A DNA stretch of 60,603 nt, from positions 1 through 60,603 of the forward strand of contig JALHLK010000029.1 in NCBI GenBank assembly GCA_022844565.1, in the 5' to 3' direction. The DNA comes from Saprospiraceae bacterium (GTDB taxonomy: Bacteria; Bacteroidota; Bacteroidia; Chitinophagales; Saprospiraceae). Numbering within the stretch: position 1 is the stretch's first letter; each line of letters starts with the position of its first letter. This document shows, one piece after another, positions 1 to 9,031 of the stretch. Both the position numbers and the translations under genes were made by a program. Under the pieces are notes generated by a model. The model saw only the letters and a program-made list of their open reading frames with translations, did no database searches and was not told where the DNA came from.

Positions 1-87
1 ATCCTCGAACATAAGTCTAATATTTGTTATTATTTAATGATTTTGAACCACTAATATATACAATATTTTTCTTATGTTCGCTTTTTT

Positions 88-363
88 ATGCTATTTTTTT
101 ATCCATTATTCACGTTAAATAATCATTATTACAAATCCTATTCAAAAGCTTTGCCTGTAGAAACGGAGCAGTTTCCAGATTCTTTATTGAAGAATATCAT
201 TCCGATTCAAAGTAGCGACAGTCAGTTGTTGAATGAATTTGCCAATAGCTTCGAAAACAGAAGAGGATACTTGAATCTAATTTTAACCAACACCTTGCCC
301 ACCGTAATCTCCAGCGCGAATGAGTTGATTTTGCTTTTGAAGAAAGAATATAACATCCAATAA
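88..363 (+). CDS. hypothetical protein, 91 aa
   Basis: I do not recognise this ORF. It begins at an ATG; the frame is open only back to a TAA at 52-54, so little is missing upstream. The first 15 residues are aromatic and hydrophobic, without a clear signal peptide; the rest looks helical and ends in a Leu/Lys-rich stretch. It sits next to a 640-base gap full of hairpins, so it may be a remnant of a decayed gene or a small accessory protein. No motif supports a function. Confidence 0.35.
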   Translation: MLFFYPLFTLNNHYYKSYSKALPVETEQFPDSLLKNIIPIQSSDSQLLNEFANSFENRRGYLNLILTNTLPTVISSANELILLLKKEYNIQ

Positions 364-447
364 ATCATGGAAGAAAATCGAAATTTACAGGCTTTGTAAT
401 TTTATAATTTTACTCAAAATAAAGGCCAATAAATTAGTGTAATATTA

Positions 448-747
448 AACCCAGATTACTTATTAGAAATTAACTGCAAGAAAATATGAACTACCTAACT
501 TAAAGTTGTAATAGCTGTGACGGGGCGCCACAGTTCAAGACTAAATTGACTTGCGGTCAATTTTTAACGTCTTTCATGTCCTCTATGCAGCTAAGGCTGC
601 AAAAATTATTGGAGAAGCTAAAATCCGGTTGGTTTTAGTTCTCTGCTAAATTGATATTTCGGATATCAATTTTTTACGCAGCTCATGTGCTTCACTACTA
701 TTTTCCCTAATTTCCTTTCGAATAAAGTTCAATGCGTAATCTGGGTT
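448..747. repeat. 300-bp inverted-repeat-bounded element with internal hairpins
   Basis: The ends are a perfect 12-bp inverted repeat, AACCCAGATTAC at 448-459 and its complement at 736-747. Inside lie several hairpins: ATTGAC/GTCAAT near 547, GCAGC/GCTGC near 587, and AATTGATAT/ATATCAATT near 650. No ORF is visible. The left end recurs as a related copy at 11278-11357. This looks like a non-coding mobile palindrome (MITE-like) or a decayed insertion-sequence end. Confidence 0.55.
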
Positions 748-839
748 AAAAGAAAAGTTCAATATTTATCTATTACATATCTTAAAAGTAAAATATTATT
801 CTACTTTTACTTCATTATTTACATATATTAAATTGCTAT

Positions 840-997
840 TGCTCCGTCTAAATAATTTTTTTAAATTAAGTTGTGAGCTATTTTTGGATAGATCAAGGCA
901 AAAAATGTAGATGAACTGGGTAGTTCAGCGAGGCTTTTTAACGAAGAGATATCCAAAAAGAGCCACAAATTATTTAATTTTTTAATTAGACGGAGCA
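840..997. repeat. 158-bp MITE-like imperfect palindrome
   Basis: The whole element folds on itself. The outer arms TGCTCCGTCTAA (840-851) and TTAGACGGAGCA (986-997) are a perfect inverted repeat. Inner blocks also pair (GCTATTTTTGGATA against TATCCAAAAAGAGC), and the apex is GAACTgggtAGTTC. It ends six bases before the ATG at 1004, so it occupies the whole upstream region of that gene. A TAnnTTTG-like -7 box (TATTTTTG, 879-886) lies inside it. Its design matches the 162-bp elements at 51105 and 51425. Confidence 0.7.
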
Positions 998-1003
998 CTA
1001 GTT

Positions 1004-2734
1004 ATGTTTTTGATAAATTGTAAATTCAAGATATTGATTGGAATAACATCGGTCTTTTTTATAGGATGCAAAAAAGTAGTAGATACCCCTAAAGATATAT
1101 CTCAATACCCGCAAGTCATGTGTGCCCCCATTATCACAGATAAAGACTGGTACATCAAAGATAATAAAGCGCCTCTTTTCGAAGGTCTTGAAGCTTTAAG
1201 TTTTCCAATAACCACTGAAAATAAATTGGCACAAAAATATTTTAATCAAGGACTTATTTTAGCTTATGCATTTAACCATGCCGAAGCTGCCAGGTCCTTT
1301 TATTATGCTTCTAAACTTGATAGTACTTGTGCTATGTCATATTGGGGCTTTGCCTATGTCTTAGGGCCTAATTATAATGCAGGGATGGAAGAAGACAATT
1401 ATCAAAGAGCATATGATGCTATTCAAAAGGCAATCCTATTGTCTGAAAAATGTTCAGCCAAAGAGAAGGCTCTTATTAGTGCAATGTCAAAACGGTACAC
1501 GAAAATGCCACCAAAAGATAGGGTGGAATTGGATATAGCCTATGCTAAGTCAATGAAAAAGGTATTTTTAGATTTCCCTGATGACGCGGATATAGGAACA
1601 TTATATGCAGAATCCCTCATGAACCTTCATCCTTGGGATCTCTGGGATAAATCAGGCAAAGTCAGACCATGGACTCCTGAAATTATCAACACTTTGGAAA
1701 AAGTGATTACATTTAGCCCAAGACATCCAGGCGCACATCATTTTTATATCCATGCTGTGGAAATGTCCTTCGAGCCTCATAAAGGATTACATAATGCACA
1801 ATTGTTTGATGATGGACTGGTATCAGGGGCAGGTCATTTGTTGCATATGCCATCGCATATATACATCAGGACAGGAGATTATCACAAAGGAAGTCTTTCC
1901 AATATTAAAGCTATCGCAGTAGACAGTGGGTATGCTACAGCATGTAATGCCCAAGGAGTTTACCCTTTGGCATACTTTCCTCATAATTATCACTTCCTTG
2001 CGGCGACTGCTACTTTGGAAGGTAATAGTAAATGGGCCATTTACGCATCAAATAAAGTATCTACCCATTCCAATCAACAATTGATGAAAGAACCGGGGTG
2101 GGGTACAATCCAACACTACTTTTGTATACCCTATTATGTTAATGTTAAATTCGGAAAATGGGAAGAAATTTTAAATAAAAACAATCCTGATACTACTCTG
2201 CATTATCCACAAGCAATCAGAAATTATGCCAGAGGAATGGCTTTTGTTGGGTTAAAAGATTTGAAAAGTGCCAAGTCTGAATTGATGCTCTTAGAAAATT
2301 ATTTAAAAGATGAAAGCCTCAAAGAAATCACTATTTGGGACATCAATTCAGTAGATGTCCTGGTCCAAATTGCATACAAAGTATTAATGGCTGAAATCTT
2401 AGCCAGTGAATCCGATTTTAGCACCAGTATAAAATTACTAAAAGAAGCTGTAGAAATGGAGGATGGGTTAAACTATAATGAACCCCCCGATTGGTTTTTT
2501 TCTATAAGACATAATTTGGGTTCGACCCAAATAGCCGCTGGGAAATACCAAGATGCCGTTAAGACATATGAAGACGATTTAAAAAGGTTACCTCAAAATG
2601 GATGGGCAATACACGGATTAAAACTAGCGTATGAAAAATTAAAGGATATTAAAAAATCAAAAGAAATGGAACATGTATTAAGTTCGATTTGGTCAACGGC
2701 TGATGTAGAATTATATGGTTCAAAAGTAAAGTGA
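1004..2734 (+). CDS. TPR-repeat lipoprotein
   Basis: This 576-residue protein starts with a lipoprotein signal peptide ending in a lipobox (FFIGC, Cys 22), so it should be anchored in the periplasm or outer membrane. The rest is helical, with TPR-like units. Recognisable segments include a repeat with AEAARSFYYASKLD near residue 92, a conserved AHHFYIHAVE segment and an MPSHIYIRTGDY segment in the middle, and a final TPR near residues 500-550. Proteins of this type are widespread in Bacteroidota and lack an assigned reaction. The lipobox supports the start. Its promoter region is entirely a palindromic repeat element, so expression may depend on that element. Confidence 0.75.
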   Translation: MFLINCKFKILIGITSVFFIGCKKVVDTPKDISQYPQVMCAPIITDKDWYIKDNKAPLFEGLEALSFPITTENKLAQKYFNQGLILAYAFNHAEAARSFYYASKLDSTCAMSYWGFAYVLGPNYNAGMEEDNYQRAYDAIQKAILLSEKCSAKEKALISAMSKRYTKMPPKDRVELDIAYAKSMKKVFLDFPDDADIGTLYAESLMNLHPWDLWDKSGKVRPWTPEIINTLEKVITFSPRHPGAHHFYIHAVEMSFEPHKGLHNAQLFDDGLVSGAGHLLHMPSHIYIRTGDYHKGSLSNIKAIAVDSGYATACNAQGVYPLAYFPHNYHFLAATATLEGNSKWAIYASNKVSTHSNQQLMKEPGWGTIQHYFCIPYYVNVKFGKWEEILNKNNPDTTLHYPQAIRNYARGMAFVGLKDLKSAKSELMLLENYLKDESLKEITIWDINSVDVLVQIAYKVLMAEILASESDFSTSIKLLKEAVEMEDGLNYNEPPDWFFSIRHNLGSTQIAAGKYQDAVKTYEDDLKRLPQNGWAIHGLKLAYEKLKDIKKSKEMEHVLSSIWSTADVELYGSKVK

Positions 2735-2878
2735 AAACATGATTTATATTACTTTATTTTGATTTACCACACTTAAATTTATTAACAAATAGTAAGGTTG
2801 TTTGCTTCTGACCCTCTATAATTATAAAATTGTAATTTATTTTTTAAATTAACCATCTTAACTTTAAACTTTATAAAC

Positions 2879-2974
2879 ATGCAAGAAAACAAAAATATCC
2901 CAGAAGAGCAACCCACAGAAAACAAGCAACCCATTGTGGCTTCTGGCTCAAAGATTATATACCTAATACAATAA
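2879..2974 (+). CDS. 31-aa ORF, possible gene remnant or leader peptide
   Basis: ATG to TAA encodes 31 residues, a charged Pro/Glu/Gln-rich start followed by a short hydrophobic end (KIIYLIQ). It stops six bases before the amidohydrolase ATG at 2981. It could be the N-terminal stump of a membrane protein cut off by rearrangement, a small leader peptide translated before the next gene, or chance. Nothing identifies a family. Confidence 0.25.
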   Translation: MQENKNIPEEQPTENKQPIVASGSKIIYLIQ

Positions 2975-2980
2975 ACGAAA

Positions 2981-4243
2981 ATGAAAAAATTGATTCCACT
3001 CGTGCTTTTTTTGTGCTCTACAGTATATCATTATGCGCAATCCTCCGATAAATTTACGCTCTTGAGACCGTATCAGATATTTGACGGAGAGACAATGCAC
3101 ACTGATTGGGTGGTGCTGGTAAAAGGCCAACGAATAGCGCATGCAGGACCGATGAACTTTATAATGCCTGAAGGGACTATAATCATTGATCTAAAAGGGA
3201 TGACATTGCTGCCAGGGCTCATAGAAGGTCACACGCATTTGTTTCTTCATCCTTACAATGAAGTGTCGTGGGAAAATCAGGTACTCAATCAAAGCAGGTC
3301 AGAAAGAACAATCCGTGCTGTCAATCACGCTAAATCTACTTTGATGGCAGGCTTTACCACGGTGAGAGATTTGGGTACCGAAGGGTCTATGTACGATGAT
3401 GTTGGACTTAAAGAATCAATAGAGAAGGAAATCATTCTCGGCCCACGTATGATCATTTGCACAAGGGCTTTGGTCACAACGGGCAGCTATGGTCCGAAAC
3501 TATCACCTGACAATCAGAACGAAATTGGAGCTGCTGTAGCCGATGGGCATGAGGGTTTGATCAAAGAAATCAGAACACAAATAGGCAAAGGAGCAGATTT
3601 CATCAAGTTGTATGCCGACTACAGATGGGGCCAAAACCGATTGGCTCAGCCTACTTACACGCAGAATGAATTGAAGCTCGCAGTAGAAGTGACGGTGAGT
3701 TCAGGCAGGAAAGTAGTCACTCATGCAGTTACCCCGGAAGGTATGCGCAGATCGGTTATGGCTGGAGTGTCAACTATAGAACACGGCGATATGGGGACTG
3801 AAGAAGTATTCCAAATGATGAAAGAACAAGGAGTAGCTTTGTGCCCTACATTGGCTGCAGCCGAAAGTATCTTGACATACAGCGGTTGGAAAAAAGGAAT
3901 CGATACTGACCCTCAACGCATTTCTGATAAAAAAAAGAGTTTTGCCCTGGCACTTAAGTTAGGAGTCACAATATGTATGGGTGGAGACGTAGGCGTATTC
4001 TCACATGGAGATAATGCTAAAGAAATGGAACTCATGGTAGAATATGGTATGAAACCTATTGACGTTTTAAAGTCTGCCACCTCTGTTAATGCTGATGTTT
4101 TTGGCTATGGAGACAAAATTGGTCGAATCAAAAAAGATTTTTTCGCTGATTTGATTGCTGTTTCAGGTGACCCCTCCCAAGACATCAAAAATGTTCGAAA
4201 GATATCACTTGTGATGAAAGGTGGAGTGATATACAAAAATTAA
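2981..4243 (+). CDS. secreted amidohydrolase (imidazolonepropionase/prolidase-like)
   Basis: This 420-residue protein has a signal peptide (residues 1-19, cut after YAQ) and a metal-dependent amidohydrolase TIM barrel. The metal and catalytic motifs are visible in order: HTH in EGHTHLF near residue 83, a Lys in FIKLYAD near 210 (possible carboxylated bridging lysine), His in VVTHAVT and IEHG near 245-270, and Asp in GGDVGVF near 335. This pattern fits the binuclear dipeptidase/imidazolonepropionase-like group, which often cleaves Xaa-Pro or Xaa-Arg dipeptides. The substrate cannot be read from sequence. The C-terminal beta segment closes the usual composite domain, so the gene looks intact. 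Confidence 0.85.
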   Translation: MKKLIPLVLFLCSTVYHYAQSSDKFTLLRPYQIFDGETMHTDWVVLVKGQRIAHAGPMNFIMPEGTIIIDLKGMTLLPGLIEGHTHLFLHPYNEVSWENQVLNQSRSERTIRAVNHAKSTLMAGFTTVRDLGTEGSMYDDVGLKESIEKEIILGPRMIICTRALVTTGSYGPKLSPDNQNEIGAAVADGHEGLIKEIRTQIGKGADFIKLYADYRWGQNRLAQPTYTQNELKLAVEVTVSSGRKVVTHAVTPEGMRRSVMAGVSTIEHGDMGTEEVFQMMKEQGVALCPTLAAAESILTYSGWKKGIDTDPQRISDKKKSFALALKLGVTICMGGDVGVFSHGDNAKEMELMVEYGMKPIDVLKSATSVNADVFGYGDKIGRIKKDFFADLIAVSGDPSQDIKNVRKISLVMKGGVIYKN

Positions 4244-4285
4244 GGTGTGTGCTATCTATGCGCTTGATGACTTTTTCAGCTAGAC

Positions 4286-4975
4286 CTATTTAAAAACTTC
4301 ATCCTTCACCCCTTTGTTGATACTATATGCCGAGTAAGTTATTTCAACTTTGCCTTTCTTGTTTTCTGCTTTGTCAAAATCACTTTTGGCTGCTCCATTG
4401 TCGTAATCAAAGGTGATGCCTTTGGGTAGTTTATATCCTTTTGCATTAAAGCTAAATTTTACTTTTTTGGGTAAACCATAGTCAGAATGCTCGCCATATT
4501 GCATCGATATTTCATAGGTGCCATTTTCTTTTGTGGTAGTAATTGATTTGAGTACAAGGAGATTTTTTGTGTCGATGTATAGCTTTGACAACACTACATC
4601 TTCAGTATCTTCTTCAGGCAATATCTTGACTATGGTTACTGGAGTGCCATCGATCACCTCACTTCCTGCCTCTATGACTTGGTAATTTTTCATGCTAAGC
4701 ACATTGTTCATATTGACATTGATGGTGCCTTTGGGGATGAAAGATACCCCATTTTCATTTTTTATTTTAAGCTTGTTGGGCTTTTTATAATAGATTTTTA
4801 CATTGGCTATTGGCACTTTTATAAACAATACATTTGTTTTCATTTTGCCAGAAGCTTCATAATCTATGACTTTTTCATATTTTGCTTTGACTTTTTTTAC
4901 GAGCTCTTCGACATCAGTCTGGGCATTTACAAGGTTCAAGTTCAACAATAATATAGCGACTACTAAAATTTTCAT
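4286..4975 (-). CDS. LolA/RseB-like outer membrane lipoprotein-sorting protein
   Basis: I start this gene at the internal ATG (4975), because it gives a clean signal peptide (MKILVVAILLLNLNLVNAQ); the frame also runs upstream to 5029. The mature protein of about 210 residues has the alternating beta pattern of the LolA/LolB/RseB fold: an early helix (VEELVKKVKAKYEKV), then strands of the half-barrel that binds lipid. Neighbours on the same strand are an ABC permease and ATPase, which suggests an envelope or lipid-related export unit. An upstream hairpin (5009-5043) separates it from the permease and may attenuate or process the transcript. Confidence 0.7.
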   Translation of the reverse strand: MKILVVAILLLNLNLVNAQTDVEELVKKVKAKYEKVIDYEASGKMKTNVLFIKVPIANVKIYYKKPNKLKIKNENGVSFIPKGTINVNMNNVLSMKNYQVIEAGSEVIDGTPVTIVKILPEEDTEDVVLSKLYIDTKNLLVLKSITTTKENGTYEISMQYGEHSDYGLPKKVKFSFNAKGYKLPKGITFDYDNGAAKSDFDKAENKKGKVEITYSAYSINKGVKDEVFK

Positions 4976-5008
4976 ATGCTTAATATAATTTTTTTTAATG
5001 AATGATTT

Positions 5009-5043
5009 ATCACTGAAAGCAATTATCACGCTTATTCAGTGAT
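5009..5043 (-). promoter_or_regulatory. intergenic hairpin in the ABC transporter operon
   Basis: ATCACTGA (5009-5016) pairs with TCAGTGAT (5036-5043), and AAGC/GCTT continues the stem inward after a 2-base bulge. On the minus strand it follows the permease gene and precedes the LolA-like gene. No T-run follows it in that direction, so an RNA-processing or attenuation hairpin is more likely than a terminator. Confidence 0.5.
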
Positions 5044-5058
5044 TTAATATTGACTCAA

Positions 5059-5958
5059 TTACGTCAAAATATCCTTTTTCCTAAATTGCCAGATAGCAAT
5101 ACCTAAAAACAACAAAATGTAACCAAAGAGGATTGCACTACTTTTGTATATGGCACTTATATTTTCAATGGATCCTTTTATTACGGCACCACTATTTTCT
5201 CCCACCATTTGATAAGTCTCAGGATAAAAAAAGCCTTTCCAGCCCAACATATGTGTCGTAAACAACCACGGAGTGATCGTATTTTCAAACAATGGAACTG
5301 TCAGCTGTTGGATAATGGTACAAACAATTACTACGGTCGTAGCGGTAACAATAGGACCTATCGAGTTATCACTAAATACAGAAAACATGATCGCTAAAGC
5401 AGCAATCACCGATAATCCGAGTGTTGCAAAAAGAAAAGCCAATAAATATCTCCACATAATATCTGACGCTTCGAGCACAATGACATCAAATTGACGTCCA
5501 ATAAAAAGATCGCTTGTTCCAAAAAGAATATTACTCAAAAACAAACCTAATATCGCCATCCAAAATAACATCAAGACGATATAAATCACACTTGCACAAT
5601 ATTTGGCCAATATAATCTGTGTACGACTAATCGGTTTGCCTATCATAAATCGTAATGTACCCATACCCGCTTCTCCACTGATTTGGTCACCTGCGATAAG
5701 GGCAACAAGCAGTGGTATATGGATCAAAAGCATATTCAAGACAAAAAAACATACAAAGTAACCATTCAGCATCTCTTTTCGAGGGATCTCAAAAGTATCT
5801 TCCTGCGCTGACAAAAGAAGGCCAACAAACTCATCACCGTTCGCTTTTAGGGCCAGCTGAATTAAAAAAATCAGAACTGCTAAAGCACCAAAAGCAATGT
5901 AAGTCCTTGGTCTTTTTGATATTTTAAAAAGTTCAATTTTTAAAAGAGTGAAAAACAT
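5059..5958 (-). CDS. ABC-2 type transporter permease
   Basis: This 299-residue integral membrane protein has about six predicted membrane segments: near 20-37, 70-90, 120-145, 170-195, 200-220 and 275-292. A cytoplasmic loop with GEAGMGTLRFMIGKPISRTQI is typical of ABC-2 permeases, in which the coupling region contacts the ATPase. The ATPase gene lies 34 bases upstream on the same strand, so the two form one exporter. The substrate is unknown. The downstream LolA-like gene hints at a lipid or envelope component. Confidence 0.85.
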   Translation of the reverse strand: MFFTLLKIELFKISKRPRTYIAFGALAVLIFLIQLALKANGDEFVGLLLSAQEDTFEIPRKEMLNGYFVCFFVLNMLLIHIPLLVALIAGDQISGEAGMGTLRFMIGKPISRTQIILAKYCASVIYIVLMLFWMAILGLFLSNILFGTSDLFIGRQFDVIVLEASDIMWRYLLAFLFATLGLSVIAALAIMFSVFSDNSIGPIVTATTVVIVCTIIQQLTVPLFENTITPWLFTTHMLGWKGFFYPETYQMVGENSGAVIKGSIENISAIYKSSAILFGYILLFLGIAIWQFRKKDILT

Positions 5959-5992
5959 AATTTATATTTTAGGTGCAGATATTATGTGAAAT

Positions 5993-6913
5993 TTATTGTG
6001 AGACAGTTTCGGTAGTTTGTTCAAGAAAATAATCTTCAAGGCTATGCTTTGGCCTCAAACTTAAGACGTGTATATTATGATGCACAAGCATGACATTAAA
6101 GTCGCTTATTTGGTTTTTATTCATTTCAAATATTAAAGTGTTGCCAATACGCTTCTTAAAAGATTGTTGCCAAGCTGTAGTTGATATTTTTGCTAAAGCT
6201 TCATCTGCATGATCTACAATCAATTCGATCTGTGCCATTTCTGGCTTAAGTAGCGTATTGATGCTGCCTTCGATCACTTTTTTACCTTTGTTAATGATGA
6301 GGAGATCAGTGGCTATCATTTCCATCTCAGACAAGAGGTGAGAAGACACCACCAAAGTTTTGCCCATATCATTTTTAAGGTGTAGGATCAGATTTCTTAT
6401 ATCGGCGATACCTTGTGGATCGAGTCCATTGACGGGTTCGTCAAGGATGATCAATTCGGGATTATGTACTAATGCAGTGGCAATGCCAAGTCGCTGCCTC
6501 ATCCCTTGAGAAAATATTTGCATAGAACTGTTTTCCCAACTGGCCAAACCCACTCTGTCCAACAAGTCCATGATCGATTTTCTTTCGACCTTTATCCTAC
6601 TCAATTTTGCAAATAATGCTACATTTTCATACGCAGTGAGATATTTATACAAATCAGGTCTTTCGATCACGGCTCCTATATTCCTTAGTATATCATTAGG
6701 ATTTTTTCGAAGATCTTGACCAAAAATGGTAATATCGCCATTTGTTGGTTTGATCAATGTCATCAACATTCGGATGGTAGTGGATTTACCCGCTCCATTT
6801 TGTCCGAGAAAACCATAAATACTACCCGTTGGCACCTTAAATGACAGGTCTTGTACTGCATGGACATCTTTAAATGATTTAGAAAGGTTTTTTACTTGAA
6901 TGATATCTGACAT
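5993..6913 (-). CDS. ABC transporter ATP-binding protein
   Basis: This 306-residue ATPase carries all the family motifs: Walker A GQNGAGKST near residue 37, a signature in FSQGMRQRLGIA near 133, Walker B LIILDEPVNGLDP near 155, and the switch His in VVSSHLLSEME near 190. The C-terminal 90 residues form the extra domain seen in drug/lipid exporter ATPases of the CcmA/DrrA type. It heads an operon with the permease and LolA-like gene. Divergent transcription from 7135 leaves a 221-base shared regulatory gap. Confidence 0.9.
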   Translation of the reverse strand: MSDIIQVKNLSKSFKDVHAVQDLSFKVPTGSIYGFLGQNGAGKSTTIRMLMTLIKPTNGDITIFGQDLRKNPNDILRNIGAVIERPDLYKYLTAYENVALFAKLSRIKVERKSIMDLLDRVGLASWENSSMQIFSQGMRQRLGIATALVHNPELIILDEPVNGLDPQGIADIRNLILHLKNDMGKTLVVSSHLLSEMEMIATDLLIINKGKKVIEGSINTLLKPEMAQIELIVDHADEALAKISTTAWQQSFKKRIGNTLIFEMNKNQISDFNVMLVHHNIHVLSLRPKHSLEDYFLEQTTETVSQ

Positions 6914-7052
6914 ATAATTACTACATGATTCTACATGGAGAAATGCATATTTTATAAAAAGGTTGAGACAATAGAGATAAATTATTGGTACTTGTTTTTA
7001 TTTAATTTATAAGACTTCAATTACTTAAAATTTACATTTTTGATTTTTTATT

Positions 7053-7071
7053 TATGACATGATTTGTCATA
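7053..7071. promoter_or_regulatory. inverted repeat in divergent promoter region
   Basis: TATGACA (7053-7059) and TGTCATA (7065-7071) form a perfect 7-bp inverted repeat with a 5-base spacer. It lies between the divergent ABC exporter operon and the DinB gene, where an operator could control either or both. No regulator gene adjoins it. Confidence 0.4.
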
Positions 7072-7134
7072 ATCGAGTATTGGTCTATTCTTCATAAAAT
7101 ATTTCAAGTTGTTTACCGTTTTTCCTTAAAATTT

Positions 7135-7767
7135 ATGATGAAAGAAAATAACATTACCCGTAGAGATTTTGCACGCAATCTAGGAATTGGTGGTCTTGGT
7201 ATTGGATCATTAGTCACTTCTGGCGAGAATAAGGATTCAAATATTTATGTCAGTGACAACATCAATCATATTGGACCCAAAAAAGGTTTTTCACCGCAAA
7301 TTGGTACGCTGGTGTCTATGTTAGATTGGATAAGAGACACGGTTTTAAGATATAATGCTAAATTGACGGTAGCCCAATTAGATCATCTACACGATAAAAA
7401 TTCAAATACAATTGGTTCATTAATGATGCATTTAGTAGCAACTGAAGTGATATATCAAGACATTACCTTTCATAATTTAGAAGATTTTTCTCCAAAGAAT
7501 GCAGAAAAATGGAAAATTGCGATGGATCTCGGTGAAGCTGCAAGAAATTCTATAAAAGGTCATCCGCTGAGTTATTACCAAGATATGTATAATGAGGTCA
7601 GAAAGGAAACTACAAAAGAACTCAAGAAGCGAGATGATCAATGGCTTTTATCAGGCGAAACCAAAGAATGGAACTGGAATAACTATTGCAAATGGTTTCA
7701 TGTAGTAGAACATTATGCTAATCATAGAGGACAAATTACTTGGCAATCTAGAAGATTACCGATGTAA
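7135..7767 (+). CDS. DinB-superfamily protein with Tat-like signal
   Basis: This is a 210-residue protein. The N-terminus contains a twin-arginine motif (TRRDFARNLGIGG) followed by a Gly-rich hydrophobic stretch, suggesting Tat export. From about residue 55 it follows the DinB four-helix pattern with three metal-ligand histidines: His in LMMHL near 102, and His residues in WFHVVEHYANHRGQI near 187-198. DinB-fold enzymes are metal-dependent thiol transferases or hydrolases; the exact reaction is unknown. Two adjacent ATG codons (7135, 7138) are equally possible starts. It ends 10 bases from the convergent DUF418 gene. Confidence 0.8.
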   Translation: MMKENNITRRDFARNLGIGGLGIGSLVTSGENKDSNIYVSDNINHIGPKKGFSPQIGTLVSMLDWIRDTVLRYNAKLTVAQLDHLHDKNSNTIGSLMMHLVATEVIYQDITFHNLEDFSPKNAEKWKIAMDLGEAARNSIKGHPLSYYQDMYNEVRKETTKELKKRDDQWLLSGETKEWNWNNYCKWFHVVEHYANHRGQITWQSRRLPM

Positions 7768-7777
7768 AAACGGTTGA

Positions 7778-8965
7778 TCAAGGACGACTTCCTAAACTAC
7801 TAATAAAATTGGTACTGATTCTCCATACTTTTTCAATTGGTCCTTGGTCAAATCTGGATAACCAAGCTTGGCTAAAATAAACTTGTAAGACAAACACAAT
7901 AAGACCAATTAAGAAGGAGGCTCCAGATCCTAAACTAGGTAAAAGGCCTACACCCCAGGAAAAAAAGATGGCAGTACCCATGGCTGTTTGCATTAGGTAG
8001 GTGGTCAAGCCCATTCTGCCTACAAGACTTATTTTTTGTAAAAAGGGTTGAAATTTAATTTTTCTTGTAAGTGCATAGAATAGGCACAAATATATTATTG
8101 CAAGAGCAAAATTGACTAAGTCAAAAGGTATCGCAAGAAAAATCATCACATATTTCATATTTTGTTGAAGGCCTAAATTGTTGACTATCAATCCAGAAAT
8201 GACTAAAATGATAATTGAAGATAGTAGCAATCCTATACCTTTTTTCAACAGAGATTTAGTAAAAATACCCTCTAAAGTAGATTTACTCTTGCCCACCCAA
8301 AGACCAAGTAAGAACATGCCAAAAGTAATAAATATTCTTCCTGAGATAACTTGAAATGCCATCTTACCAATAAATTCTCGACTATTAGCTCTTAAAATGT
8401 CTACATAACTTCCTGTTGCGAGTGTATCAAAATAAGCTTGAAGTTCTATATCGGGAATGTTAAAATTATCACCATATAGATTCAGATTAAAGATCAAATC
8501 AATCGCTCTGAAAATCAAAGAAGGTATGTTGGCTGCGAAAAGCAATCCTAAATAAAGCAGATGTTTGGGGTTGAAATTATAAAACAAGGGTAATAAAATA
8601 CCTAACAATGCGTAGATGGTCAAAATATCTCCTCGATAATGAAGATGATGCAGCCAACCTATTCCAAACAACACAATCAATCGTATGATGAATTTCTTAA
8701 TATGAAATATGTCAAAAGTCTTAACTAAATAATGAAAACTCAAACCAAAAAGGAATGAAAAAATCATATAAAACTTTCCGGAAATAAATAAACCTACAAA
8801 GCCTTGCGCTATTTGGTCTAATAGACTTGGAGTGACTGAATCATTTATACTTTTAGGAAATTGTCCTGCATAGTACTTTTCCATAAAGTGGACTAAACTT
8901 ATACCCAGTAAAGTCAATCCTCTTAGGGCGTCTAGTTTCCAATCTCTTTTTGCTGCCAATTCCAT
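7778..8965 (-). CDS. DUF418-family membrane protein
   Basis: This 395-residue protein has about ten hydrophobic segments. The N-terminus reads LDALRGLTLLGISLVHF, the usual opening of the YeiB/DUF418 family, which is related to acyltransferase-3-like membrane proteins. The C-terminal half carries the conserved LVGRMGLTTYLMQTAMG-type segment and the DUF418 ending with FDQGPIEKVWR. Members are thought to act in the membrane on unknown small substrates; no reaction can be assigned here. It stands alone, convergent with the DinB gene. Confidence 0.85.
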   Translation of the reverse strand: MELAAKRDWKLDALRGLTLLGISLVHFMEKYYAGQFPKSINDSVTPSLLDQIAQGFVGLFISGKFYMIFSFLFGLSFHYLVKTFDIFHIKKFIIRLIVLFGIGWLHHLHYRGDILTIYALLGILLPLFYNFNPKHLLYLGLLFAANIPSLIFRAIDLIFNLNLYGDNFNIPDIELQAYFDTLATGSYVDILRANSREFIGKMAFQVISGRIFITFGMFLLGLWVGKSKSTLEGIFTKSLLKKGIGLLLSSIIILVISGLIVNNLGLQQNMKYVMIFLAIPFDLVNFALAIIYLCLFYALTRKIKFQPFLQKISLVGRMGLTTYLMQTAMGTAIFFSWGVGLLPSLGSGASFLIGLIVFVLQVYFSQAWLSRFDQGPIEKVWRISTNFISSLGSRP

Positions 8966-9031
8966 TTTTACAATTTTCTTTATTTAATACGACAGCAAAT
9001 AAAGTTAGGTTGCATTTATGAGTGGAGAACC

